The notes below the pieces were generated by a model. That model saw nothing but the letters and a program-made list of their open reading frames with translations, was not told the DNA's origin and made no database searches. Source: an uncultured bacterium (GTDB lineage: Bacteria > Planctomycetota > UBA1135 > GCA-002686595). From it: DNA of 6,929 bases. The DNA lies in assembly GCA_913058555.1 (NCBI GenBank), contig CAJXRJ010000409.1, forward strand, positions 1 through 6,929, given 5' to 3'. Position numbers and translations under genes: made by a program. Each line of letters opens with the position of its first letter. Positions within the stretch are counted from its first letter, which is position 1. This document shows, in pieces, positions 1 through 6,085 of this stretch.

Positions 1-48
1 TCTACACACTGCATATCGTCGGCAGCGTCAGATGTGTATAAGAGACAG
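1..48 (+). other. Residual Illumina Nextera adapter (non-biological)
   Basis: Positions 1-7 read TCTACAC, the end of the P5 primer. Positions 8-15 read ACTGCATA, which I recognise as the Nextera i5 index S506. Positions 16-29 are TCGTCGGCAGCGTC, and 30-48 are the Tn5 mosaic end AGATGTGTATAAGAGACAG. Genomic sequence therefore starts at 49. Open frames that begin here give the artefact peptides MCIRDS and MYKRQ at the N-terminus of predicted proteins. Confidence 0.98.
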
Positions 49-67
49 CCATCGGCACGACCAGTCC

Positions 68-658
68 ATGAAGTTCGAAGACAAACAGCGCATCGAAGCT
101 GCGATCGCCGCTGCCCCAGGCGTGGTGAAGGATGTGCCCGAGGACGTCCGCCACGCCGCCGTGGCTATCCTGCTCCGGGGCAGCTCCCTGGCCGAGGCCG
201 AGATCTTGCTCATGCGCCGAGCAACCCGTGAGGGAGACCCTTGGTCCGGTCAGATTGGCCTACCAGGGGGTCATGCCGAACCTGTGGATGCGGACCTCAT
301 TGACACCGCGCGCCGCGAGTCACGCGAGGAGGTGGGCATCGACCCCGGCGCGGACGGCGCCACGCTCTTCGGCCCCCTCCCCATCGTGCAAGCCAGCGCC
401 CGCGGCAAGCGCGTGCCGCTCTTCACGACACCGATCGTCTTCCATCGCCGGGCGACCGAAACCGCCGAGTTAGGGCCAGAAGCCGACGAGGCATTCTGGC
501 TCCCCGTGGGCCGCACCCTCTCAGGCGAGCTCGACGCGCCGCACCGCTACGAACGAGAAGGGCTCGTGCACAAGATGCCATCGTGGAACTTCGAGGGCCG
601 CACGATCTGGGGCATGACCTACGGCATCCTCAACCGTTTCCTGACCGCTATCAAGTAG
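68..658 (+). CDS. Nudix hydrolase, CoA-pyrophosphatase-like
   Basis: A 196-residue Nudix (MutT-superfamily) hydrolase. The family cleaves nucleoside diphosphates linked to another group; the closest-looking branch is the CoA pyrophosphatases (NudL/NUDT7 type), which cut CoA to phosphopantetheine and 3',5'-ADP. Seen directly: GDPWSGQ (56-62) leading into LPGG (65-68), then REsrEEvG (83-90), the metal-binding core of the Nudix box, with the spacing shifted by one residue as in CoA pyrophosphatases. The C-terminal stretch PSWNFEGRTIWGMTYGIL (171-188) is also typical of this branch. Length matches NudL (about 190 residues). The LLTxR...RxxxG signature of classical CoA pyrophosphatases is only partly kept, so the substrate is uncertain. 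The ATG at 68 is chosen because everything before 49 is adapter; the frame is open back to the adapter and no ribosome site is visible in the 19 genomic bases left, so the native start could lie upstream. It converges with the lipoprotein gene, 8 bp between stop codons. Confidence 0.9.
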   Translation: MKFEDKQRIEAAIAAAPGVVKDVPEDVRHAAVAILLRGSSLAEAEILLMRRATREGDPWSGQIGLPGGHAEPVDADLIDTARRESREEVGIDPGADGATLFGPLPIVQASARGKRVPLFTTPIVFHRRATETAELGPEADEAFWLPVGRTLSGELDAPHRYEREGLVHKMPSWNFEGRTIWGMTYGILNRFLTAIK

Positions 659-666
659 CCCCACGA

Positions 667-1284
667 TCAGGGCATGCGGCCCACGAGCGTGCTGCTGAGT
701 TTCTCTAGCCGCCAGTCTCGGGTCTCCTCGAGGGTCTCCCAGCGGATTTCACCGGGTCCCATGCCCCGGGCCGTATCCCGGAGCTTCACCGCTGCTTTGG
801 CGCGCCAAACGGGCACGTACGTCACCGGCACAAAGGCCATGAGCGTCAGATGCCCACGCTCGAAGCGCTCGAACTGATCGACCGTGAAGTACGGATCGTT
901 CTGGCGCTGCTCCTCGGAGACGTCGAGACGCAGGGCCAGGTGCACGGCGGCACCGTCCTCGGAGGTCAAGCGGTAGCCCTTCTCCAGGAGCTGAGCTGTC
1001 AAGGTTTGCCGCGCCTGCGCGATCAGCTCGTCGCTGCGCTCTCGCACCACCGCCGCTCCCTCGACCTCTGGCGCGGTGACGGACTCTTCCACCCATGCAA
1101 AAGTCCTCGCCTCAAAGACCCGCAGCTCCGAGGCGTCTAACACTTCGGAACCGGACGACACGCACCCGGTGATGAGCCCGAGCGCAACCGCCGCGGCCAA
1201 GGGCGCCAGCGCGAGGAAGCCGAGGGCCTGGAGGGGACGGCGGGCAAGGCGAGAGAAGAGGTCCTTCGGGGAGTTTCGTTCCAT
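667..1284 (-). CDS. Small outer-membrane-type lipoprotein, DUF4136-like
   Basis: A 205-residue lipoprotein of unknown function. The N-terminus has basic residues (RLARR), a long hydrophobic run (about 20-38) and the lipobox ITGC, so signal peptidase II should cut before Cys41; residue +2 is Val, not Asp, which by the E. coli Lol rule points to the outer membrane. The mature part resembles DUF4136: RTFAWVE (60-66) followed by a helix ending LLEKGYRL (99-106) and a beta strand VHLALRL (114-120). The second half (TVDQFERFERGHLTLMAF and VPVWRAKAAVKLRD) is not one I recognise. The ATG at 1284 is preferred over an in-frame ATG at 1368, since the later start gives a normal signal peptide, leaves 22 bp after the sulfatase-like gene and has AGGGGAG just upstream, although only 1 nt from the ATG, which is closer than ideal. 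It is the last gene of the leftward block. The lipoprotein call is firm; the DUF4136 match is by eye. Confidence 0.85.
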   Translation of the reverse strand: MERNSPKDLFSRLARRPLQALGFLALAPLAAAVALGLITGCVSSGSEVLDASELRVFEARTFAWVEESVTAPEVEGAAVVRERSDELIAQARQTLTAQLLEKGYRLTSEDGAAVHLALRLDVSEEQRQNDPYFTVDQFERFERGHLTLMAFVPVTYVPVWRAKAAVKLRDTARGMGPGEIRWETLEETRDWRLEKLSSTLVGRMP

Positions 1285-1306
1285 GCTCCCCTGATTGTCC
1301 GGGCGG

Positions 1307-2821
1307 CTACCGGTCCCCGTCAACTGGAGCCCCATCATCAGAATCCCGATCAGCGGGCGTGCCGTCATCGGGCTCGTCTTCCCGGACTCCGGGGTTCACG
1401 TAGCCGTTGGCCTGAAGGGACTGAAGAACCATGGCGGGGATCGTGGCCTGCTCCGCTGCCCCTGGACGAGTCTCGATGGCCGCGGTCAGCTCCGCCTGAA
1501 CCTCTCTGTAAAGACCGAGGAGCCCCGTAGATCGCGCGTCGGCCCCGAGATTCTTCGGGACCATCTCGTCCCCATCGACCACGAGATCAAACCACCAGTA
1601 GCGATCCGCCGTGGCGTTGTGAATGACCTTGTCCGTCTCCGTTCTCACCGAGCGCAGGTTGCGCCCAACGCTCATGAGCTCGGACACCGCGGGCGGCGCC
1701 CTTCGGCTCTCAATCTCACCCCGGGCAATGGGCGCGAGGCTCTCCCCCAGCGATGTGCCAACGGCGGGGAGGTTGGCCAGTTCCCGCAGGGTCGGGCCCA
1801 GATCGATCATGCGCGTGAGCCCCGCATGTTTGCCGCGACGCACGGTGCCGGGGTAGTGGATGACGAGCGGGATGTGGATCTGCTCCTCGTAAAGCTGGGA
1901 GCGGTGCCCCTTGTGCCCATGGTCAAAGAGCTCGGTACCGTGGTCCGAGGTGATCACGATGATCGTGTTGGCCAGCAAGCCCCGCGCCTCGAGGTCGGCC
2001 TTGATCTTGCCAACGATGAAGTCCGTCCACGCGATCTCCCCGTCGTAGAGCGCGATGATGTGCTGCTTGTCGCGCTCGGGCATCGCCGCATTGATCTCGG
2101 GGTCGTAGAAGAAGTCCCGCCCCGTGATCCGGCCCTCATAGTCGGGGTCGAACATCGTGTCGTAGGGCTCGGGCGGCGCGAAGTCGAAGTGCACGTCCCA
2201 GAGGTGCACGAAAGCGAAGAACGACTCCTTCTCCTCCGCAGCCGGCGGGCCGGCCGACTCGATGAACTTCGACCAGGCCGAATAGACCTTGTCGTTCGTG
2301 ACCCCGTGATGGGACGCACGCAGCACCGGGTCCCGCATGGACCAGGCATTGTCCTGGTCCACCTCTTCTTCCCCGGAGACTTGAACGCAGTCCTCGTAGG
2401 AATCAAACCCTTGGCCCAGTCCGAACGCGGGGTGAAGGTAAGGCCCCGCAAAGAACCCGGCGGTGCGGTAGCCGGCGTTTTGGAAGGACTCGGGGAGGGT
2501 CTCGAAGGCCTCGCTCAGGCGAACGCCAATGGGATCGACAACGCCGTGCACGCTGTCGGGCACCGATGTGAACATCGCTGCGTGGGCGGGCAAGGTCCAC
2601 GGGGCGCTCGAGATGTGCTGCTCGAACAGCATCCCGTTGGCCGCGAGCCCGTCGATCACCGGGGAGGTGCGCCGCATGTACCCGTAGCAGCCCAGGTGAT
2701 CGGGCCGCAGGGTATCGATCGAGATCAGCACCACGTTCGGTCCCGCCGCCTCCGGTTCAGACCCACAGGCCATCAGAGCCAGGGGCATCAGCATCGAGAG
2801 GGAGCGCGCGAAGGGCTTCAT
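1307..2821 (-). CDS. Sulfatase-superfamily lipoprotein with Thr at the catalytic position
   Basis: A 504-residue member of the alkaline phosphatase/sulfatase superfamily (Pfam Sulfatase fold), predicted to act outside the cytoplasm as a lipoprotein. Starting at ATG 2821 gives a short signal peptide ending in lipobox LMAC (Cys19); an ATG at 2875 would add 18 polar residues before it and is less likely. Neither has a clear Shine-Dalgarno sequence. Superfamily landmarks: NVVLISIDTLRPDHLG (29-44) with metal-ligand Asp36, TLPAH (76-80), HLWDVHFDFAPPEPYD (206-221), YDGEIAWTD (259-267), and TSDHGTELFDHGHKGH (291-306) with Asp293/His294, then LYEEQIHIPLVI. TLPAH sits where sulfatases have C/S-X-P-X-R, the formylglycine site, so oxidation to formylglycine is impossible there; Thr76 may be a direct nucleophile, as in EptA or LtaS phosphotransferases. 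Substrate unknown (sulfate ester, phosphoester or phosphonate). The C-terminus ends in an Asp-rich tail. It follows the glycosyltransferase gene by 68 bp. Confidence 0.92.
   Translation of the reverse strand: MKPFARSLSMLMPLALMACGSEPEAAGPNVVLISIDTLRPDHLGCYGYMRRTSPVIDGLAANGMLFEQHISSAPWTLPAHAAMFTSVPDSVHGVVDPIGVRLSEAFETLPESFQNAGYRTAGFFAGPYLHPAFGLGQGFDSYEDCVQVSGEEEVDQDNAWSMRDPVLRASHHGVTNDKVYSAWSKFIESAGPPAAEEKESFFAFVHLWDVHFDFAPPEPYDTMFDPDYEGRITGRDFFYDPEINAAMPERDKQHIIALYDGEIAWTDFIVGKIKADLEARGLLANTIIVITSDHGTELFDHGHKGHRSQLYEEQIHIPLVIHYPGTVRRGKHAGLTRMIDLGPTLRELANLPAVGTSLGESLAPIARGEIESRRAPPAVSELMSVGRNLRSVRTETDKVIHNATADRYWWFDLVVDGDEMVPKNLGADARSTGLLGLYREVQAELTAAIETRPGAAEQATIPAMVLQSLQANGYVNPGVREDEPDDGTPADRDSDDGAPVDGDR
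1310..1381 (-). other. Asp-rich repeated C-terminal tail of the sulfatase-like protein
   Basis: Residues 481-504 of the sulfatase-like protein are almost wholly acidic or small. Two copies of a nine-residue unit follow each other with one residue between: DDGTPADRD (485-493) and DDGAPVDGD (495-503). The copies use mostly different synonymous codons, so this is not a fresh DNA duplication. The DxDxDDG run (491-497) resembles the calcium loops of thrombospondin type 3 repeats, but two short units are too little to assign that fold. Confidence 0.6.
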
Positions 2822-2889
2822 AGGAGATTCGACTTGGAGAGCGGGCTTGGGGCCCTCGGAGGAGGCGCCTTGCATCGTTATGGGCCCCG

Positions 2890-4848
2890 CTATTGTGGCG
2901 AAGTGGGCGCCGGTTCGGTGTACGGCTTGCCCTGCCGGTAGAGCTCCAGGCGCTCCTGCATGCCCTTACGGGCGGGATGGTCCGCCGTGAGGGCGGATAG
3001 CGCGGTCTCAGAAACGGCCACCGCTTGCGGAAATCTCCCGAGCCGGGCCAGCGCCTTCGCCTTCAGGTCGAGGAACTCGGGGCCCGGCCCGATGAACTGG
3101 ATCATGGAGTCCGCCATCCCCAAGGCCGCCCCTGGATTCAGGACATCCGGACTGCGCCCGGTCGTCTGAATACGGCCCCGCATGAGCGCCAAGTCGATAT
3201 CCGTTACTTGCCCCGGAGGTGCTGCGTCGAGGACCTCAAGGGCTCGCCGCCCGTCCCCCATGAGGAGGAAGTAGAGCCGCGCCAACTGCAAGCGGGTGGC
3301 CACGTTGTCTGGACGCAGCTCCAAGAGCTCCGCGAGGTACTCCGCCCCCGCCTCGTGATCCCCGAGCTCGCCCGACGCAAAGGCCATGCTTTGGAAGTGC
3401 CGCTCGGCATAGGCGCCCGTGGCGTCCGTGTCGAATTCGAAGTGCCGGTTCACGGGCCCCGCAAGAACCCCGATCCCAAGCCCCACCGCCCCGATCAATG
3501 CGGGCCGGCCACCCCGCGCCGCACGGGAAAGGGCAATCGCCGCCAACGGCAAGGCCACCACGGCCGCGGGCAACCGGTACCGCGGCGTGTAGAAGAACAC
3601 GACGCATACGGCCATCGGCGCAGCGAACAAGAGCGCCGCCGGCGCCCACTCGATCCAGTGTTTCCGGCGGGCCAGCCCGAAGACCAGCGTCATGAGCGCC
3701 AACGGGAGGATCCACGCCAGCGGCACCGGCGCGAGCCACAGCCTTGAGGCCGTCCCGTCGTCGCGCTCCCGCCACGGCTGATGAATGTCCCCGTAGCGCC
3801 GGCCCGAAACCGCGTACCAGAGCTTGCGGAAGGCCACCTTGGTCGCCGGCCCGGGGGACTCCGCCCACCACTCGAGCCCCTTGCCGCGCCAGTGGCGATC
3901 CGCATCGCCCCAATCGGCATCCGGCCCAAGGGCCTCCCGCGCCAACGCCAGGGACTCCTCGGCTTGGGCTCTCTTTTCCGAGACCACGCCCGTGGGAGCG
4001 ATGACCCCTTCCGCCTGTGGGTTGTTGCCGTGATAGAAGGTCAACCCCGCCTGACTACTGATGGGGATCCACTCTCCCACCGCCCGGTAGTTATGAACCG
4101 TGGCAGGCGCGATCCCCATCAAGGCAATCGCCACGCCCAATAGGCCCACCTGAAGATCCGTCGTCTTCCAAAGCCAAAGGCCCAGGAGAGGGATCGATGC
4201 CATGAGTGGCGGATAGCTAAGGCAAAGGACACCGGTCGCGAGCCCGATCCCGGCGCTGCGCCTTCGGGACGGGCGACCCTGTGACCCCATGATGAGCCAC
4301 AGCACAAGCACGCCAAGGAAGAGCTGGGACGTGCCAGCGAGGACCCGCGACGTCCCAGCCGCCGGTTCATCGAACAACACAAAGAGCGCGCCGCTCCCGA
4401 GCCCCACGATCCCCGGGGCCAGCCGCGACGGCGAGCCCGCAGCGCCGTTCTTTGACTCCGGCCCTTCGGTCTTGATCCACAGCCGACCGAACTCCCTGCC
4501 GACGCAGGCCACGAGCAAAGCCGTCATCACGTAGAGAAGCGACTGCAGCGCTCCCCACGCGGCGAGCCCGCCGCCGAGGAACTGAACCGCCGCGGCCATC
4601 CAAAGCGGCAGGGGCGCGGTCTCCAGCGGCATGTTGTCGACCCAGCCACCGGCGGCGATCTCCGCTGCGCGGTCCCAGATGACGGCCGCGTCCGAGCCGG
4701 GCACACGCACCACCGGATTCGACCCGTAGGCCTGCAGCTGAATCAGGAGTTGGCTCAACACCGCAAATCCCGCGAGCCCCACGAGACCGCGACGGAAGGA
4801 CACGGATTCAGCCCCAGCCCGCGTCTCTGGATCCGGTTCCGAGGTCAT
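2890..4848 (-). CDS. GT-C-like membrane glycosyltransferase with C-terminal TPR domain
   Basis: A 652-residue protein with about eleven hydrophobic segments between residues 21 and 464, then a soluble C-terminal part. It resembles the polyprenol-phosphate-sugar-dependent GT-C enzymes (GT39/ArnT/PMT style). Seen: an acidic first loop with SDAAVIWDRAAEIAAG (52-67), where this class has its catalytic Asp; a central loop with VGEWIPISSQAGLTFYHGNN (257-276), a pattern I associate with TPR-bearing GT-C proteins; and FYTPRYRLP (419-427) before the last membrane helices. Residues about 482-625 hold at least three TPR-like helix pairs (482-515, 516-545, 590-625), probably on the outer face, for protein contacts. 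Likely role: moving a sugar from a lipid carrier to a lipid, polysaccharide or protein at the outer face of the inner membrane; acceptor unknown. The ATG at 4848 overlaps the xdhC stop as ATGA and has GGAG 8 nt upstream, so translation is likely coupled. A plain TPR membrane protein without transferase activity is the main alternative. Confidence 0.8.
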   Translation of the reverse strand: MTSEPDPETRAGAESVSFRRGLVGLAGFAVLSQLLIQLQAYGSNPVVRVPGSDAAVIWDRAAEIAAGGWVDNMPLETAPLPLWMAAAVQFLGGGLAAWGALQSLLYVMTALLVACVGREFGRLWIKTEGPESKNGAAGSPSRLAPGIVGLGSGALFVLFDEPAAGTSRVLAGTSQLFLGVLVLWLIMGSQGRPSRRRSAGIGLATGVLCLSYPPLMASIPLLGLWLWKTTDLQVGLLGVAIALMGIAPATVHNYRAVGEWIPISSQAGLTFYHGNNPQAEGVIAPTGVVSEKRAQAEESLALAREALGPDADWGDADRHWRGKGLEWWAESPGPATKVAFRKLWYAVSGRRYGDIHQPWRERDDGTASRLWLAPVPLAWILPLALMTLVFGLARRKHWIEWAPAALLFAAPMAVCVVFFYTPRYRLPAAVVALPLAAIALSRAARGGRPALIGAVGLGIGVLAGPVNRHFEFDTDATGAYAERHFQSMAFASGELGDHEAGAEYLAELLELRPDNVATRLQLARLYFLLMGDGRRALEVLDAAPPGQVTDIDLALMRGRIQTTGRSPDVLNPGAALGMADSMIQFIGPGPEFLDLKAKALARLGRFPQAVAVSETALSALTADHPARKGMQERLELYRQGKPYTEPAPTSPQ

Positions 4849-4860
4849 CGAGCCATCTCC
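4845..4860 (-). promoter_or_regulatory. xdhC/glycosyltransferase ATGA overlap with internal ribosome site
   Basis: On the minus strand the xdhC stop TGA (4847-4845) shares two bases with the next gene's ATG (4848-4846). GGAG lies at 4860-4857, inside the end of xdhC, with 8 nt to the ATG. This is one of the few good Shine-Dalgarno sequences in the window and suggests coupled translation of the two genes. Confidence 0.75.
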
Positions 4861-5639
4861 GCGAGGAGCTCCGCGATCTCCGTCGCCACCGAAAGAGCGA
4901 TCTTGCGCGGCTCTTTGGACCCCTTCACCACTCCGATCGGGCAGGTCACGCCGGCCAGGTCCTTATCGGTGAAGCCCCTTTGCGCCAGGCGATGCTGAAA
5001 CCGAATCCACTTGCGATCGGACCCGATCAGCCCCACGTAAGGGAAGGAGCCGCGCTTCATGGCCCTGGCAATGATCTCCTGGTCCAGCGCGTGGTCATGG
5101 GTCATCACGAGCAGGAGCGCGTCCCCCGGAATGACGTCGATCTCCTCTTCCGGCGCATCGATGAAGAGCACCTCGTAACCGGGATCCTCCGGAAGCGGAG
5201 GCTCGATTTCTTCGGCGGAGCGGCCGTCGATGAGCTGTACGTCGAGATCCATGTAGGGCCCAAGACCCGCGATGGCCTGGGCCACATGACCGGCCCCGAA
5301 GATCACCAGCCTCTGGCGGTTCCACGGGAACGCCTCGATCAAGATCGTGACCTCTCCGCCGCAGCACTGCCCCGCCTTCTCGGAGAGGGGCACGGTCTCG
5401 GTGACCGATCGCGGCTCCCCGGCGGCACAAAGCTCGGTGGCGCGCTCGATGGCTAGGTGCTCCAACCGGCCACCTCCGATCGTTCCCCAGGCCAGCCGAC
5501 CCCCTGCAACGATCATCCTGGCGCCGATCTCGCGGGGCGCCGATCCGCGAACGCCGATGACGACCACGTGGGCACAGGGCTGCCGTTGATCCTTGAAGGC
5601 CGCGAGAGCCTCAAGCCATTCCTGCTGGTTTGCGGTCAA
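4845..5639 (-). CDS. xdhC: XdhC/CoxI family molybdenum-cofactor chaperone
   Basis: A 264-residue XdhC family protein. In Rhodobacter capsulatus XdhC binds molybdenum cofactor, helps its sulfuration with a cysteine desulfurase and delivers it to xanthine dehydrogenase; CoxI-type relatives serve other cofactor-sulfurated hydroxylases. Family motifs in order: RGSAPREIGARM (31-42), GTIGGGRLEH (52-61), QCCGG (91-95, conserved in the family and linked to cofactor binding), Rossmann loop FGAGHV (114-119), MTHDHALD (179-186), YVGLIGS (201-207), CPIG (233-236) and KEPRKIA (242-248). Both halves, N-terminal XdhC_CoxI and C-terminal XdhC_C, are complete. Start: no ATG exists near the domain; TTG at 5639 places the conserved RGSAPR about 30 residues in, as usual, with a G-run 7-8 nt upstream. 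Upstream codons in the same frame (to 5795) give low-complexity Arg/Pro sequence and are rejected. It is the first gene of the leftward block. No dehydrogenase subunit gene is present, so its client protein must lie elsewhere. Confidence 0.93.
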   Translation of the reverse strand: MTANQQEWLEALAAFKDQRQPCAHVVVIGVRGSAPREIGARMIVAGGRLAWGTIGGGRLEHLAIERATELCAAGEPRSVTETVPLSEKAGQCCGGEVTILIEAFPWNRQRLVIFGAGHVAQAIAGLGPYMDLDVQLIDGRSAEEIEPPLPEDPGYEVLFIDAPEEEIDVIPGDALLLVMTHDHALDQEIIARAMKRGSFPYVGLIGSDRKWIRFQHRLAQRGFTDKDLAGVTCPIGVVKGSKEPRKIALSVATEIAELLAEMAR

Positions 5640-5689
5640 GGCAGGGCCCCCCAATCGAGGATGCGAAGTAGGGGAGGACGGGTCTGAGT

Positions 5690-5713
5690 ACGCGGGCGAA
5701 GGTGCCTGCCCAG
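5690..5713. repeat. Direct repeat copy A, upstream of xdhC
   Basis: ACGCGGGCG (5690-5698), then AA, then GGTGCCTGCCCAG (5701-5713). Both blocks recur in the same order and orientation at 5983-6015. In minus-strand terms this copy ends 50 nt before the xdhC TTG start. It lies in the 212-bp stretch between xdhC and the tRNA, which otherwise holds only the terminator-like hairpins and no gene. Confidence 0.7.
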
Positions 5714-5796
5714 CGTCGCAACGCGGCGGGTCACGCGGGCGTCTGAATGGCCGGTCCCGTCGCTGCGGAACCGATCGCTGCCGTTCCCTTCGCAAA

Positions 5797-5843
5797 GGGC
5801 CTCAGGGGGAGGCGCCCACCATGCCATCCGGCCCGAAGCCGGA
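5797..5843 (-). terminator. Two hairpins downstream of tRNA-Val, weak terminator candidate
   Basis: Read on the minus strand after the tRNA: first a 6-bp stem, TCCGGC (5827-5832) with GCCGGA (5838-5843), around a 5-nt loop. Next comes a GC-rich bulged stem, GGGCCTC (5797-5803) with GAGGCGCCC (5809-5817), followed by only TTT (5795-5793 and flanking). TTTT also follows the tRNA CCA directly. The T-run is too short for a strong intrinsic terminator, so read-through into xdhC is possible. Confidence 0.35.
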
Positions 5844-5851
5844 GGGGAAAA

Positions 5852-5927
5852 TGGTGGGCCCAGCTGGACTCGAACCAGCAACTTCCACGCTGTGAACATG
5901 GCACTCTACCAATTGAGTTATGGGCCC
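5852..5927 (-). tRNA. tRNA-Val (anticodon CAC), CCA encoded
   Basis: A complete 76-nt cloverleaf. Acceptor stem GGGCCCA (5927-5921) pairs with TGGGCCC (5862-5856), discriminator A, then encoded CCA (5854-5852). D-stem ACTC/GAGT with an 8-nt loop AATTGGTA; anticodon stem CCATG/CGTGG (one G-U pair) with loop TTCACAG, so anticodon CAC at 5894-5892 reads GUG; five-base variable loop; T-stem GCTGG/CCAGC with loop TTCGAGT. All stems close. Two usual features are changed together: D-stem pair 10-25 is A-U rather than G-C, and A15 faces U48 instead of the common G15-C48, a compensated change. It sits between the sigma gene and xdhC, all on the same strand. Confidence 0.97.
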
Positions 5928-5937
5928 TCGGGCGGGG

Positions 5938-5966
5938 AGGATAGCGCCAAGGCGCATCGGTGGGAA
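5938..5966 (-). promoter_or_regulatory. Candidate promoter of tRNA-Val
   Basis: On the minus strand TTCCCA (5966-5961, 4 of 6 to TTGACA), a 17-bp spacer, and TATCCT (5943-5938, 4 of 6 to TATAAT) lie just before the tRNA, leaving 10 bp to its first base. The bases between are almost all G/C, as in stringently controlled stable-RNA promoters. Spacing and place are right, but the hexamers are weak. Confidence 0.4.
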
Positions 5967-5982
5967 GAGGGCACCGAAAAAG

Positions 5983-6015
5983 ACGCGGGCGCCCTTCGGA
6001 ATGGTGCCTGCCCAG
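5983..6015. repeat. Direct repeat copy B, upstream of tRNA-Val
   Basis: ACGCGGGCG (5983-5991) and GGTGCCTGCCCAG (6003-6015), the same two blocks as at 5690-5713, here separated by 11 bp instead of 2. In minus-strand terms this copy ends 55 nt before the tRNA 5' end, just upstream of its candidate promoter. Confidence 0.7.
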
Positions 6016-6063
6016 GTGGCTATCGGGGTGGCTATCGGGGTGGCTACCCGGGTAGCTACCGCC
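6016..6063. repeat. 12-bp tandem repeat, four units
   Basis: Two identical units GTGGCTATCGGG (6016-6027, 6028-6039), a third, GTGGCTACCCGG (6040-6051), with three changes, and a more decayed fourth, GTAGCTACCGCC (6052-6063). The array starts directly after direct repeat copy B. It lies in the 190 bp between the sigma gene and the tRNA, where no credible gene is seen. Confidence 0.85.
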
Positions 6064-6085
6064 GGGCTTGCCCCAGCGGAGGCTC

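Noticed and set aside
1295..2941. 548-codon + strand open frame antisense to the sulfatase-like gene
   Set aside because: It is the mirror of a gene with strong family motifs. The product is rich in Arg, Gly and His with no domain, as usual for shadow frames in GC-rich DNA.
3025..3747. 240-codon + strand open frame antisense to the glycosyltransferase gene
   Set aside because: It overlaps the TPR and last membrane segments of a convincing gene, and its product is rich in Arg, Pro and His with no recognisable motif.
5640..5795. 52-residue N-terminal extension of XdhC from TTG 5795
   Set aside because: The extra sequence is Arg/Pro-rich with no family match, crosses direct repeat copy A and the space upstream, and is not needed for a complete XdhC.
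5747..5944. + strand open frame containing LDSNQQLPRCEHG
   Set aside because: It reads the tRNA-Val gene on the wrong strand. This peptide is a well-known false protein made from antisense tRNA; the neighbouring frame ending GLEPATSTL is the same artefact.
5690..6015. Direct repeats around tRNA-Val as attachment sites of an integrated element
   Set aside because: The copies do not overlap the tRNA 3' end, enclose only about 300 bp, and no integrase or mobile-element gene is present.
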